Source: Candidatus Cetobacterium colombiensis
GTDB taxonomy: Bacteria; Fusobacteriota; Fusobacteriia; Fusobacteriales; Fusobacteriaceae
DNA length: 64,000 nucleotides
Assembly (NCBI RefSeq): GCF_033962415.1
Contig: NZ_JAVIKH010000001.1
Coordinates: 264,722 to 328,721, forward strand
Direction of reading: 5' to 3'
The position numbers and the translations under genes were made by a program. Below the pieces are notes generated by a model. It was not told where the DNA came from. It ran no database searches and worked only from the letters and a program-made list of their open reading frames with translations. Below are positions 32,938 through 41,757 of this stretch, piece by piece (the first letter of the stretch is position 1; each line of letters begins with the position of its first letter).

Positions 32938-35022
32938 TTGGACTCAAATAACGAATTAGATTTTCAAGTTAATGATCTAAAAAACAAGATTTCATCTTTA
33001 TTTAATAAATTTAAAACCTTACAATCTAGTATGAATCTAATTATGGATATAGTTTCATCTAATCCAGAATATAATTTAACTAAAAATAAAATAGAACTTT
33101 TGGCAACTTTATCAAAAGATTTAAATAGCGAAAATCAAATAGATAATTTTTTCCAAATTAAAAGTCTTGCTTTTGAAGTAGAAAAAATGATTTTCGACTT
33201 AGAACATATAATCCAAGTTGAAATTCCTGAATTTATTATTCCTGAAATTACAACTGCAATTTTAGAAGACAATAGTTCAACTCTAATTGGAAACTTAAAA
33301 AATATTATTGACCCTCAATTTAGAATAACTCACATTAAGTATAAACTATACAAAGAAACTTTATCTAATTCTATAGAAGTTACAAGTATTACTCCTTCAG
33401 AATTAACATATACAATCGATTTTAACTTTAGAGAAAATGGAAAATTTTTCTTTGTGGCTAACTACTTCTATGAAAATGATAATAAAGTTATCCAAAATAA
33501 AAGTATTAGATCAAATACAGTAGAAATACAAATAATAGAAAGAGAAATTCCCACAGTTTGTTGTGCGGCTTTAACTTCTTTTGAAAATAAACCAAAAGGA
33601 TTTTTAACTAAAGTTATAGACAAAGATTCTTCAATAACTGAAGTTATATACAACTTAAAAAATATAAATAATTTTTTAATAGAATCTGTTACTTCTACAA
33701 ATGCCTTTACTCACATCGAATTCAAAGAAGTAAATAGCGGAACTTACTTCTTCGATTGTATTTGTAAATACAATACAGGATCTAAAACTGATCAAATTTT
33801 ATTAAAATCAAATGTTATAACAATAGAAAATGGAGCTACTGACCCTGTATTACCTACAGAGAAATGGCCACGTGGAATTTTTGCACCATTTGTTGATGCT
33901 GCAAGAGATGATGTTAATTTAAAATTTCCAATAGCCGATAAATCTAAAGTAACTGGAGTACAGTTTTATAACTTAGGTTTTATAACTGCAGATTCAAACA
34001 AAAATCCTGCTTGGGCAGGGAATATAAATCTTCCTGGCGATAAAGGAACTAATGCCGGTCTTATGCAAGATATCGAAAGATTAAGATCAATGGGAGGAGA
34101 TGTTTGTATATCTTTTGGTGGATTAAACGGTCCTTATTTAAATGAAGTTATAACAGACATTGCAGATTTAAAAAATAAATATAAGGCTATTATAAATACT
34201 TGGAATCTAAAAAGAGTAGATTTCGATATGGAACATAATAGAACTGTCAATGGGGAAACATGCGAAGAGAATAAAAGAAACCACTTAGCTATCGAACTTT
34301 TACAAAGAGAACTTAAAGCAGAAGGTAAAAATGTCGGTATTTGGTTTACTCTACCTGTTATGCCTTATGGACTAAATCAAAATGAACTTCTTCTTTTAAA
34401 TGATGCTATAAAAAAGAATGTAGAAATCGAAGGTGTGAACGTTATGGCTATGTGCTATGGTAGCGCTTATTCTGGTAATATGGGAGAGCAAGCAATCTCT
34501 GCAATGGTTAATCTACATTTACAACTTAAAAATCTTTATGAAAACAATAATATCATCAAAACTGATGATGAACTTTGGGCTATGATTGGTATTTGTCCAG
34601 AAATCGGAATTAATGACACTGGTGCTGTTAACACATTTTTCTTAGAAGATGTTCAAATTGTTTTAGAATTTTGTAAAAGTAAAAACGTTGGTATGATCTC
34701 ATTCTGGTCAGCTAACAGAGACAAACAAAATAACGGTTCTGAACCTAATGGTCCTGACTCAACTGGATTAATCCAACAAGAATTAGCTTTTACTAATGCT
34801 TTTCAAATTTATAACAATATAAATGATAATGTTAACACATTAAACACTGAAGCTGATTGTGGTTTCCATAAGGGAATTCAAACTTGGCACGAATCAATGT
34901 CATATCCAGTTTCAAATACAAAAGTTTATTACAACGGAAAATACTATGTCAACGGTTGGTATGTTTCTGCTTGGAGCAATCCACCTTCATCTAATGAAGC
35001 TTGGAAAGAAATTACAATATAA
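32938..35022 (+). CDS. GH18 chitinase-like protein with C-terminal CBM5/12, no signal peptide (694 aa)
   Basis: It starts with TTG, 10 bases after AGGAGG. Modules: helical segment (about 1-92, including NFFQIKSLAFEVEKMIFDLE), Ig-like module (about 100-200, FFVANYFYENDNKVIQNKS), a second similar module (about 205-298), GH18 domain (about 308-630) and a C-terminal chitin-binding type 3 domain (about 650-694, YYVNGWYVSAWSNPP). Active-site motif: LKRVDFDMEHN with Asp428, Asp430 and Glu432; ISFGGLNG is the second GH18 strand. There is no N-terminal hydrophobic signal. First gene of a three-gene operon with another chitinase and a patatin. Confidence 0.88.
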   Translation: MDSNNELDFQVNDLKNKISSLFNKFKTLQSSMNLIMDIVSSNPEYNLTKNKIELLATLSKDLNSENQIDNFFQIKSLAFEVEKMIFDLEHIIQVEIPEFIIPEITTAILEDNSSTLIGNLKNIIDPQFRITHIKYKLYKETLSNSIEVTSITPSELTYTIDFNFRENGKFFFVANYFYENDNKVIQNKSIRSNTVEIQIIEREIPTVCCAALTSFENKPKGFLTKVIDKDSSITEVIYNLKNINNFLIESVTSTNAFTHIEFKEVNSGTYFFDCICKYNTGSKTDQILLKSNVITIENGATDPVLPTEKWPRGIFAPFVDAARDDVNLKFPIADKSKVTGVQFYNLGFITADSNKNPAWAGNINLPGDKGTNAGLMQDIERLRSMGGDVCISFGGLNGPYLNEVITDIADLKNKYKAIINTWNLKRVDFDMEHNRTVNGETCEENKRNHLAIELLQRELKAEGKNVGIWFTLPVMPYGLNQNELLLLNDAIKKNVEIEGVNVMAMCYGSAYSGNMGEQAISAMVNLHLQLKNLYENNNIIKTDDELWAMIGICPEIGINDTGAVNTFFLEDVQIVLEFCKSKNVGMISFWSANRDKQNNGSEPNGPDSTGLIQQELAFTNAFQIYNNINDNVNTLNTEADCGFHKGIQTWHESMSYPVSNTKVYYNGKYYVNGWYVSAWSNPPSSNEAWKEITI

Positions 35023-35043
35023 TCTAAAATATAAGGAGTGTTT

Positions 35044-37317
35044 ATGAATACTTTAGAAATACAAAATATAAAATCTCATTTTTCAAATGTTTTAAATCAC
35101 TACAATAATTTAAAAAGAAAATTTGTAGAAACTAGCAGTGAACTTGAATCTTTAAATATTCAACTTATTGAATTAAAAAATAAAATTAATACATTAAATA
35201 TGGAATCTTCTATAATATACTTCTTTGAGATTAAAGAAATTCTTTCATCTGTTGAAAAAAATATCTTTGACTTAGACGGAGAAATAGATAATCCAAACCC
35301 ACCTGTTGAACCAGAGGTTATTTTACCTACTATTCAAACAGTTCAATTATCTATTAATAACAAAATCGCTTCTGTTATTTCAACTGGAATATCAGATATT
35401 CAAAATAGAATAACTCAAGTTACATACATTTTAAAAACTAACGTTAGAAATGTTATTGAACAAAAAACTACTACTTCTCTTACAGAAACTGTTTCATTTA
35501 ATACTGTTTTAACTCCAGGAGACTACATTGTTGAAGCAATTTTCTCTTACAGAGGAGCTCAATCTTTAGAGCAAATAATTAAAATGTCTAACGTTGTAAC
35601 TTTAGAAGAAGAGGAAATTATTCCGCCTCCACCTGGTGACAAAGTTGCTACATTAAAATTTACATCAACTCAATCATGGGATAATGGATTTAGCGGTTCT
35701 TTAGAACTTATTTCTCATACAAACGAAGATTTTGGTGGAAACTGGGAAATTAGTTTTGATTCTCCTGCTACAGGTCTTTCTCAATGGCAAATAAATGCTT
35801 CTAAATCTGGAAATAGAATCGCAATAACTTCTGGAAGTGATTGGTCTGGTGCAAAACACTTTAACTTAGGGCCAAAAGGAAGCTTTACAATTGATGGAAT
35901 CAACGGAACAGGTGCTCCTTTTAATAAAAATATTGCTTCTAACGCTACATTAAACAATAAACCTGTTACATTAATTATAAACGGTGAAAATGTTGACGGA
36001 GGAACTAACCCTGAACCACCTCAACCACCTGTTGATCCAGAAACTCCAGTAGTAAACTTCCCAGAAAGGTTACCAATAAATGGTGCAATTGATGTTGAAA
36101 CAATTTATTTAAACGGAGATAAAACTCAACTACTAGGAACAGTTTCTATTCCAAACTCAAATATTCACAACGAGTACGCTATATATGTAAATGGATTTAA
36201 ATCTTTAATTAAACCTGTTGAAATGACAAGAAGAGCATCTATGGTTAATGTTTCTTTACCTGTAAACTCTCTTCCATTATTAACTGGAAACAACACTATT
36301 CAATTAGCATTTGCTGGAACTTCTTCAACAGCTGTTACATATTACCAAACAAATACTGTCAATATTGAAAAACAACCTGTAGCTGGATCTAAGAAAACTT
36401 TAGTTGGATATTGGTCATCTTGGGGAGGAAACGGTCCTACATCTTACATTGATTTAGAGGCTACTCCTGCTGAATATGATACAATCGTTGTTTCTTTCAT
36501 TGAAGCTCCTGATCACCTAACTCCTGTATTTGACCCAGAAGCAAGTAAGCAAGTTACAAAAGCTCAATTTAAAGAAAAAGTTGCTAGAATGAAAGCTAAA
36601 GGACACAATGTTATTATAGCTATCGGAGGACAAAATGGTGTATTCCATATAAAATCAGAATCTGATAAGCAAATTTTCAAAAATGGCGTTATAAATATAA
36701 TCGAAGAATACGGATTCAATGGATTTGACATTGATTTAGAAGGACAAAGTGCTCAAAACGGAACTACATATGTTGTTGACGCTATAAAAGAAATAATAGA
36801 ATACTTCAGAGCTAAAGATCCTAACTTTATCTATTCAATGGCACCAGAAGTTGCATATCTAATAAGTACTGGATTTGGAACTTTATATATTGATCTTATT
36901 AAAAAGACAAAACATTTAATCACAACTATCCACCCACAATATTATAATGCTCCTGGAACTGGAGTATATCCTTTTGATGGAAGTGGAGTTGTAATCGACT
37001 GTAAAAATCAAGCTAGATTCATCCCTGAATTCACAGAAGCATTAATCAAAGGGCATGATGGACCAGCTTGGGGAGGAGAATATGCTCAACTATTCCCAAT
37101 CGGACCTATTCCTCAAGAGATTTTAGCTATTGGATTACCTTCTGGAGTTGGAGCTGCTGGTACTGGAGCTATCAACGACATGAACGTATTTGTTGAAGCT
37201 TGGAGAGAACTTCAAAGAAAAGGATACGATGTTAAAGGATTTATGACATGGAGTATCGACTGGGATGCTTATCATAATTGGCAGTTTAAAAACGCTGTAG
37301 CACCTCTTATTAAATAG
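35044..37317 (+). CDS. GH18 chitinase-like protein with CBM2-like domain, no signal peptide (757 aa)
   Basis: The ATG at 35044 (MNTLEIQN) follows AAGGAG; a GTG six bases earlier overlaps that site and is rejected. Modules (residues approximate): helical segment 1-80 with IYFFEIKEILSSVEKNIFDLD, Pro-rich linker, Ig-like module 95-190 (PGDYIVEAIFSYRGAQSLEQ), PPPPG linker, CBM2-like beta module 200-318 (GFSGSLELISHTNEDFGG, Trp residues), PEPPQPPVDPETP linker, another beta module 340-445, and a GH18 barrel 450-757. The barrel has VIIAIGGQNG, the catalytic NGFDIDLEG (Glu566) and MTWSIDWDA at the end. No signal peptide. Lies 21 bases after the first chitinase. Confidence 0.88.
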   Translation: MNTLEIQNIKSHFSNVLNHYNNLKRKFVETSSELESLNIQLIELKNKINTLNMESSIIYFFEIKEILSSVEKNIFDLDGEIDNPNPPVEPEVILPTIQTVQLSINNKIASVISTGISDIQNRITQVTYILKTNVRNVIEQKTTTSLTETVSFNTVLTPGDYIVEAIFSYRGAQSLEQIIKMSNVVTLEEEEIIPPPPGDKVATLKFTSTQSWDNGFSGSLELISHTNEDFGGNWEISFDSPATGLSQWQINASKSGNRIAITSGSDWSGAKHFNLGPKGSFTIDGINGTGAPFNKNIASNATLNNKPVTLIINGENVDGGTNPEPPQPPVDPETPVVNFPERLPINGAIDVETIYLNGDKTQLLGTVSIPNSNIHNEYAIYVNGFKSLIKPVEMTRRASMVNVSLPVNSLPLLTGNNTIQLAFAGTSSTAVTYYQTNTVNIEKQPVAGSKKTLVGYWSSWGGNGPTSYIDLEATPAEYDTIVVSFIEAPDHLTPVFDPEASKQVTKAQFKEKVARMKAKGHNVIIAIGGQNGVFHIKSESDKQIFKNGVINIIEEYGFNGFDIDLEGQSAQNGTTYVVDAIKEIIEYFRAKDPNFIYSMAPEVAYLISTGFGTLYIDLIKKTKHLITTIHPQYYNAPGTGVYPFDGSGVVIDCKNQARFIPEFTEALIKGHDGPAWGGEYAQLFPIGPIPQEILAIGLPSGVGAAGTGAINDMNVFVEAWRELQRKGYDVKGFMTWSIDWDAYHNWQFKNAVAPLIK

Positions 37318-37324
37318 TGATTTT

Positions 37325-38338
37325 ATGAAGAAAGTTAGAATTTTATCCATTGATGGCGGAGGAGTAAAAGGTGTTATTCCAGCTGTGATTTGTGAATACT
37401 TAGAATCTGAAATTTCAAAAAAGGTAAATAGAAAAGTATTTCTTCATGAATATTTTGATTTTATAGTTGGAACAAGTACTGGAGGAATATTAGGTGCTTT
37501 ATACACTTCACCTAAATATCACAGTGCACAAGAAGTTCTAGAGCTTTATAAAAATTGTGCGGATAAAATTTTTAAAAAAAATATCATTCGGAGGATTTCA
37601 TCATTTGGTGGAATCCTTCGACCTAGATATTCTACAAAAGCTTTAGAAGAACTTGCCAACTCTTTATTTGGAGATATTCACTTAAGTCAAACTTTAAAAC
37701 CATTTATGACAACTTCTTATGATCTAATTAGAGCCAAAGAAATTTTTTTTGATAGTATTAACGCTAAGAAAAAGCCTATCAAAAATTTCAAATTAAAGGA
37801 TATTGTTATAGCCACTTCTTCTGCTCCTGTATATTTCAATGCAAAAAAATTAATTTCATTAAATAACGATATTTATAATTGTATTGATGGTGGTATTTTT
37901 GCCAACAATCCTGCACTTATAGCATATGCTGAAGCTAGAAATATTAACTTTAAAAAAAATTTAGATTTTAATAAACCTTCTTTTCCAGAAGCAGACTATA
38001 TGATTCTCGTTTCTATTGGAACAGGAAAAAAAGATGGTTACAAAAGCTACGAGCATTTAAAAACTAAAGGAGGAGCTAAGTGGATTATTCCAATTATTGA
38101 TATTTTATTTTCTGCACAATCAAATACAGACAATTTTATTTTAAAAAAAATTTTTGATTCTTCAAAAAATAAATGGAATTACTATAGACTAAATCCACGT
38201 TTATATAAATCTTCACTTGATTTAGATAATAAATCCAAAGAAAATATTCAAAATCTTTTTTCTGATGCACAAGAATTTATAAAAAGCAACAAAGATAAAT
38301 TAGATGATATAGTTTTACAACTTATTGAAAATCATTAA
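37325..38338 (+). CDS. Patatin-like phospholipase
   Basis: This 337-aa patatin-fold lipid acyl hydrolase has the oxyanion loop ILSIDGGGVKGVIPA at the N-terminus, the serine nucleophile elbow FIVGTSTGGILGALY (Ser about 51) and the catalytic aspartate in CIDGGIFANNPAL. No signal peptide or membrane helix is seen. It begins only 7 bases after the chitinase stop with no clear ribosome site, so translation is probably coupled. Patatins of this group can be eukaryote-directed effectors, bacterial phage-defence effectors or storage enzymes; here co-expression with two chitinases is the main clue. No nucleotide cyclase of a CBASS system is adjacent. Confidence 0.9.
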   Translation: MKKVRILSIDGGGVKGVIPAVICEYLESEISKKVNRKVFLHEYFDFIVGTSTGGILGALYTSPKYHSAQEVLELYKNCADKIFKKNIIRRISSFGGILRPRYSTKALEELANSLFGDIHLSQTLKPFMTTSYDLIRAKEIFFDSINAKKKPIKNFKLKDIVIATSSAPVYFNAKKLISLNNDIYNCIDGGIFANNPALIAYAEARNINFKKNLDFNKPSFPEADYMILVSIGTGKKDGYKSYEHLKTKGGAKWIIPIIDILFSAQSNTDNFILKKIFDSSKNKWNYYRLNPRLYKSSLDLDNKSKENIQNLFSDAQEFIKSNKDKLDDIVLQLIENH

Positions 38339-38361
38339 AGGTTATAGTTTTTATAACCTTT
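38337..38361 (+). terminator. Terminator of the chitinase/patatin operon
   Basis: AAAGGTTATA / TATAACCTTT stem followed by a T run, overlapping the patatin stop codon. Confidence 0.85.
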
Positions 38362-38395
38362 TTTAATTTTTTTAATTTTTACAAAAAATAAAAAA

Positions 38396-38412
38396 AACTC
38401 CACAAAGGAGTT
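38396..38412 (-). terminator. Terminator of the second tRNA cluster
   Basis: AACTCC / GGAGTT stem with a 5-base loop; on the minus strand it is followed by eight or more T residues. Confidence 0.85.
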
Positions 38413-38422
38413 AAATTCTAAA

Positions 38423-38499
38423 TGGTGCCTAGAAAAGGATTCGAACCTTCGACCGCTCGGGTATGAACCGAGTGCTCTAGCCAACTGAGCTATCTAGGC
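38423..38499 (-). tRNA. tRNA-Met (anticodon CAU), second identical copy
   Basis: This sequence is identical over all 77 bases to 25952-26028 and shares about ten flanking bases (TTCTAAA) on the 3' side. Confidence 0.9.
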
Positions 38500-38507
38500 A
38501 AAATAAA

Positions 38508-38583
38508 TGGCAGGTCAAGAGGGACTCGAACCCCCAACCCTCGGTTTTGGAGACCGATGCTCTACCAATTGAGCCATTGACCT
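38508..38583 (-). tRNA. tRNA-Trp (anticodon CCA)
   Basis: 76 bases with encoded CCA; acceptor AGGTCAA/TTGACCT; discriminator G; anticodon loop CTCCAAA. Confidence 0.95.
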
Positions 38584-38586
38584 GCA

Positions 38587-38663
38587 TGGTCGGAATAGCA
38601 AGATTCGAACTTGCGGCCCCCTGCTCCCAAGGCAGGTGCGCTACCGGACTGCGCTATATTCCG
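38587..38663 (-). tRNA. tRNA-Pro (anticodon UGG)
   Basis: 77 bases with encoded CCA; acceptor CGGAATA/TATTCCG; anticodon loop CTTGGGA. Confidence 0.95.
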
Positions 38664-38702
38664 AACTAATTTCTTTCGTAGCTGGTTGCTTGCTACATAA
38701 TT

Positions 38703-38731
38703 ATAGTATCATAATTTCTTATTTATGTCAA
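38703..38731 (-). promoter_or_regulatory. Promoter of the second tRNA cluster
   Basis: On the minus strand TTGACA (38726-38731) and TACTAT (38703-38708) with a 17-base spacer, about 40 bases upstream of tRNA-Pro. Confidence 0.85.
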
Positions 38732-38814
38732 CAAACTTTTTTGTTTTTTTTGTTTTTTTTATGATATAATCTATTATTGAATAGTTTCAATATGTTTTCA
38801 CTAGGAGGTTTATT

Positions 38815-39579
38815 ATGAAAAAATTAATTTCGTGGAATGTTAATGGTTTTAGAGCTGTTCTCCAAAAGAATTTTTTAGATTATTTTAACAAGGCTAACCC
38901 TGATGTTATTTGCCTTCAAGAGATAAAGTTACAAGAAGGGCAAACTGACTTTAACCCTGATGGATATAATTGCTACTGGAATTATGCAGAAAAAAAGGGG
39001 TACTCTGGAACTGCTATCTTTACTAAAGAAAAACCTATTTCAGTTATGTATGATATGGGAATTGAAGGTCATGATAAAGAAGGACGTATTATCACTTTAG
39101 AATTTAATGATTTTCATCTTGTAAATGTATATACACCTAACTCTCAATCTCAATTAGCAAGATTAGATTATAGAATGAATTGGGAAAATGATTTTAGAAA
39201 ATTTCTTTTAGAACTTAATTCTAAAAAACCTGTTATTCTTTGTGGTGATTTAAATGTGGCTCATACAGAAATTGATTTAAAAAATCCAAATTCAAATAAA
39301 AATAATGCCGGTTTTACAATTCAAGAAAGAGAAAAATTCACTGAGCTTTTAAATAGTGGATTTGTTGACAGCTTTAGATATTTACACCCTGATACTTTAG
39401 ATGCCTATTCATGGTGGTCATATAGATTTAGTGCTCGAAAAAATAATGCTGGATGGAGAATCGATTATTTCGTAGTTTCTGATAAAATTAAAAATAAAAT
39501 TGTTGAAGCAAATATACATAATGAAGTTTTAGGATCTGACCATTGTCCTGTGGAACTTATAATAAAAGAACTCTCTTAA
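38815..39579 (+). CDS. xth: Exodeoxyribonuclease III / AP endonuclease
   Basis: This 254-aa enzyme of the Xth/ExoA family nicks abasic sites and degrades 3' ends in base-excision repair. Motifs: SWNVNGFRAVL at the N-terminus, CLQEIKLQ with the metal-binding Glu, GDLNVAHTEIDLKNP (catalytic Asp and Asn), WRIDYFVVS and C-terminal GSDHCPVEL with the catalytic His. AGGAGG precedes the ATG. It stands alone with its own terminator. Confidence 0.95.
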   Translation: MKKLISWNVNGFRAVLQKNFLDYFNKANPDVICLQEIKLQEGQTDFNPDGYNCYWNYAEKKGYSGTAIFTKEKPISVMYDMGIEGHDKEGRIITLEFNDFHLVNVYTPNSQSQLARLDYRMNWENDFRKFLLELNSKKPVILCGDLNVAHTEIDLKNPNSNKNNAGFTIQEREKFTELLNSGFVDSFRYLHPDTLDAYSWWSYRFSARKNNAGWRIDYFVVSDKIKNKIVEANIHNEVLGSDHCPVELIIKELS

Positions 39580-39593
39580 TAGAGAGTTCTTTT
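39564..39593 (+). terminator. Terminator after xth
   Basis: AAAAGAACTCTC / GAGAGTTCTTTT stem overlaps the last codons of xth and is followed by T residues. Confidence 0.9.
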
Positions 39594-39734
39594 TATTTCA
39601 TTTTATTTTTTTAAAGGAATGTTATTTTTTTTTTGTAAATCATAATACAAATAAAAAAATATTTATAAAAATAATATTCAGGTGGTGTTATAATTTTTAG
39701 CATTACCTGTTTTTATTAATAAAGGGGGTAAAAT

Positions 39735-41018
39735 ATGTTCTACAGTTCTTACGAAAAAAATAAATTTCTTATTACAATAGAAGGTATGAGCGCTAATATG
39801 CTTTCTTTAGGAATCCAAGGTTTCGCTTTAACAGCTTTAGCTTTATACTTTAAATGTGAACCATTTTGGATTTCCCTTATAACAACATTACCTTTAGGAC
39901 TTCAACTACTACAAATTTTCTTAGGAAAATATTACTCTCTTTTTAAAACTAAGAAAAAAGCTTTACTTTTCAGTGCTGCAGCTGCAAGAATTCCAATGTG
40001 CTTTTTATTTTTTATTGTTCTTTTTGATAAGATAGATTATAGATATTTAGTTGGAATAGTATTTGTTTACTCTTTTTTTTCCGCTTTTCTAAGTGGAATT
40101 TGGACAAGCTCAGTTGGAGATATTATAAAAAAAGAAGATAGAGGACGTTTTTTTTCCAAGCGTTTTACTCTTATCTCAATTTCAACTATTGCCTTTTCTT
40201 ATATTGTTTCAAATGCATTAAATTATAGGCCTGGTAAAACTAGTATTCTTATTTTAACCCTTATAATAGCTATATCTGCTATAACCACTTTGATTTTACT
40301 TTATTTTCATGACATTCCAAATTTTCAAGAAGACAAAAAAGAATTTTCTATTGCAAAACCACTAAAAGATCCCAATTTTTTTAATTTTTTAACATTTATT
40401 GCTATGTGGAATTTTTCCATTGAATTTACAAAACCATATTTTTACTATTTTGCAGTTGTTGATTTAAATGCTCCTTATAGTATTTTAGGACTTTCTTCTT
40501 CTTTAACTGCTATTTTATCAATTGGAGCATTCTTTGTATATGGAAAACTAGTAGAGAGAATCGGTTATAAAAAATTACTTTCCTTTGGAATTGGTGTTAC
40601 TAGTTATGTTGTTGTATTTTATTTTTTAATGACAAAAGAAACTGTTAATAGCTTAATTATGTTAGATGCTATCGGAACTGCTATTGGCTGGTCTGCTATA
40701 AATTTATCTTTATTTAGTTTGCTTTTAGAGCTTTCTTCTCCTGATAGAGATTCATATACTGCCGCATATTCCTTGGCAGTGGGTGTTTTAGGATTAACTG
40801 GTGCACTTTTAGGTGGATATTTAGCTAATTTTTTAAATGGAAAAACAATTTTAATATTCGGTGACAGTTATGCAGGATTAAAACTTATGTTTTTTATTAG
40901 TTTATTTTTAAGATTTTATTGTATGCTACTTTTAACCAAGGTTCGAGCTTATCAAAAAAATCTTTATTATCCTGGATTATATCCTTCTCTTATTTATTTA
41001 TTAAGAAATAAACGTTAA
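39735..41018 (+). CDS. Major facilitator superfamily transporter
   Basis: This 427-aa membrane protein has about 11-12 hydrophobic helices. Features are ALYFKCEPFWISLITTLPLGLQLLQ (quoted in part) in helix 1-2, SVGDIIKKEDRGRFFSKR in the cytoplasmic loop between helices 4 and 5 (a common MFS loop sequence) and YSLAVGVLGLTGALLGGYLANF late in the protein. AAAGGGGGT precedes the ATG. It stands alone. The substrate cannot be read from the sequence. Confidence 0.82.
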   Translation: MFYSSYEKNKFLITIEGMSANMLSLGIQGFALTALALYFKCEPFWISLITTLPLGLQLLQIFLGKYYSLFKTKKKALLFSAAAARIPMCFLFFIVLFDKIDYRYLVGIVFVYSFFSAFLSGIWTSSVGDIIKKEDRGRFFSKRFTLISISTIAFSYIVSNALNYRPGKTSILILTLIIAISAITTLILLYFHDIPNFQEDKKEFSIAKPLKDPNFFNFLTFIAMWNFSIEFTKPYFYYFAVVDLNAPYSILGLSSSLTAILSIGAFFVYGKLVERIGYKKLLSFGIGVTSYVVVFYFLMTKETVNSLIMLDAIGTAIGWSAINLSLFSLLLELSSPDRDSYTAAYSLAVGVLGLTGALLGGYLANFLNGKTILIFGDSYAGLKLMFFISLFLRFYCMLLLTKVRAYQKNLYYPGLYPSLIYLLRNKR

Positions 41019-41024
41019 TAAGAT

Positions 41025-41061
41025 AAAAACCTATTAGAATTATTAGTTCTAATAGGTTTTT
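41025..41061. terminator. Bidirectional terminator
   Basis: A 15-bp perfect stem AAAAACCTATTAGAA / TTCTAATAGGTTTTT with a 7-base loop lies between the convergent MFS and 211-aa protein genes. Confidence 0.92.
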
Positions 41062-41068
41062 TTGTTTA

Positions 41069-41704
41069 TTATTTATTATTATTTAAGCAAAACTCTTCAA
41101 AATGAGGAAGAGTTAAACACCAATCACAAAATGATCCCCAATCCTCTTTCAGCTTATGATATCTTCTTTGAAGATATATTGTTTTTAATTGTAAATATGA
41201 AGTTGTTACTCTCATAGTTTGCTCTAATCCCATAGGACAGTTTGAAATTATTTTCATATAGATTTCATATTTTGTATATACTTTTCCTTCAACTTCAACA
41301 TCTTTTTGATCTTTTTCAAATGAATTAAAAACTTCAACCCATTTATTTAAATTTTCAATAACAACATCATCTACGTACTCATTACAAGATTTTTTTAAAT
41401 CCATTTTTGTTAATCTATGCATTTTAGATGTTGATGAAACTATATCTGCAAAATGATATCTTTGAAATTGTGGAGTCCAATAGTTTGGATAAGTTATATC
41501 AAATTGAACTATTATTCCCTTTAAAAAGTTATCATGACCTGTTCCTGTTGGAACATTTCCTAATTTACCAGCTCTTTTAAAATCTTTTTCCTCTAAGTTT
41601 GGAGTTTCATCCCACTCCTCTATCGAGTCAGCTACCATTGGATATCCGCTAGCTATTAAACTTTCTTCTAAGCCATATACTCTATCATTAAATATTTTAA
41701 GCAC
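41069..41704 (-). CDS. Unrecognised 211-aa protein, possibly ThyX-like fold
   Basis: This is a soluble 211-aa protein. DNFLKGIIVQFDITYPNYW, FQRYHFADIVSSTSKMHRLT and NCPMGLEQTMRVTTSYLQLKTIY (quoted in part) remind me of a family of hypothetical proteins in clostridial genomes and phages with a pattern of aromatic residue-rich strand, S-S-x-S-x-M-H-R/K and R-x-x-x-S-Y-x-x-L-K-T. The arrangement is reminiscent of flavin-dependent thymidylate synthase (ThyX), whose motif is RHRxxSxNxxSxR, but that motif is not present. I give no function. It is separated from its neighbours and has a shared terminator downstream. Confidence 0.7.
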   Translation of the reverse strand: MLKIFNDRVYGLEESLIASGYPMVADSIEEWDETPNLEEKDFKRAGKLGNVPTGTGHDNFLKGIIVQFDITYPNYWTPQFQRYHFADIVSSTSKMHRLTKMDLKKSCNEYVDDVVIENLNKWVEVFNSFEKDQKDVEVEGKVYTKYEIYMKIISNCPMGLEQTMRVTTSYLQLKTIYLQRRYHKLKEDWGSFCDWCLTLPHFEEFCLNNNK

Positions 41705-41757
41705 GACATACCTCCATAAATTTTTCTTTATAGATTATATCATACTTTCTATTTTAA

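Noticed and set aside
29418..37317. Insect Tc-toxin locus
   Set aside because: Chitinases accompany some Tc toxins, but no TcA/TcB/TcC-like giant subunits or Rhs repeats are in the window.
37325..38338. Patatin as the CapV effector of a CBASS phage-defence system
   Set aside because: No cyclic-oligonucleotide synthase (CD-NTase), ubiquitin-like or HORMA partner is adjacent; the neighbours are chitinases.
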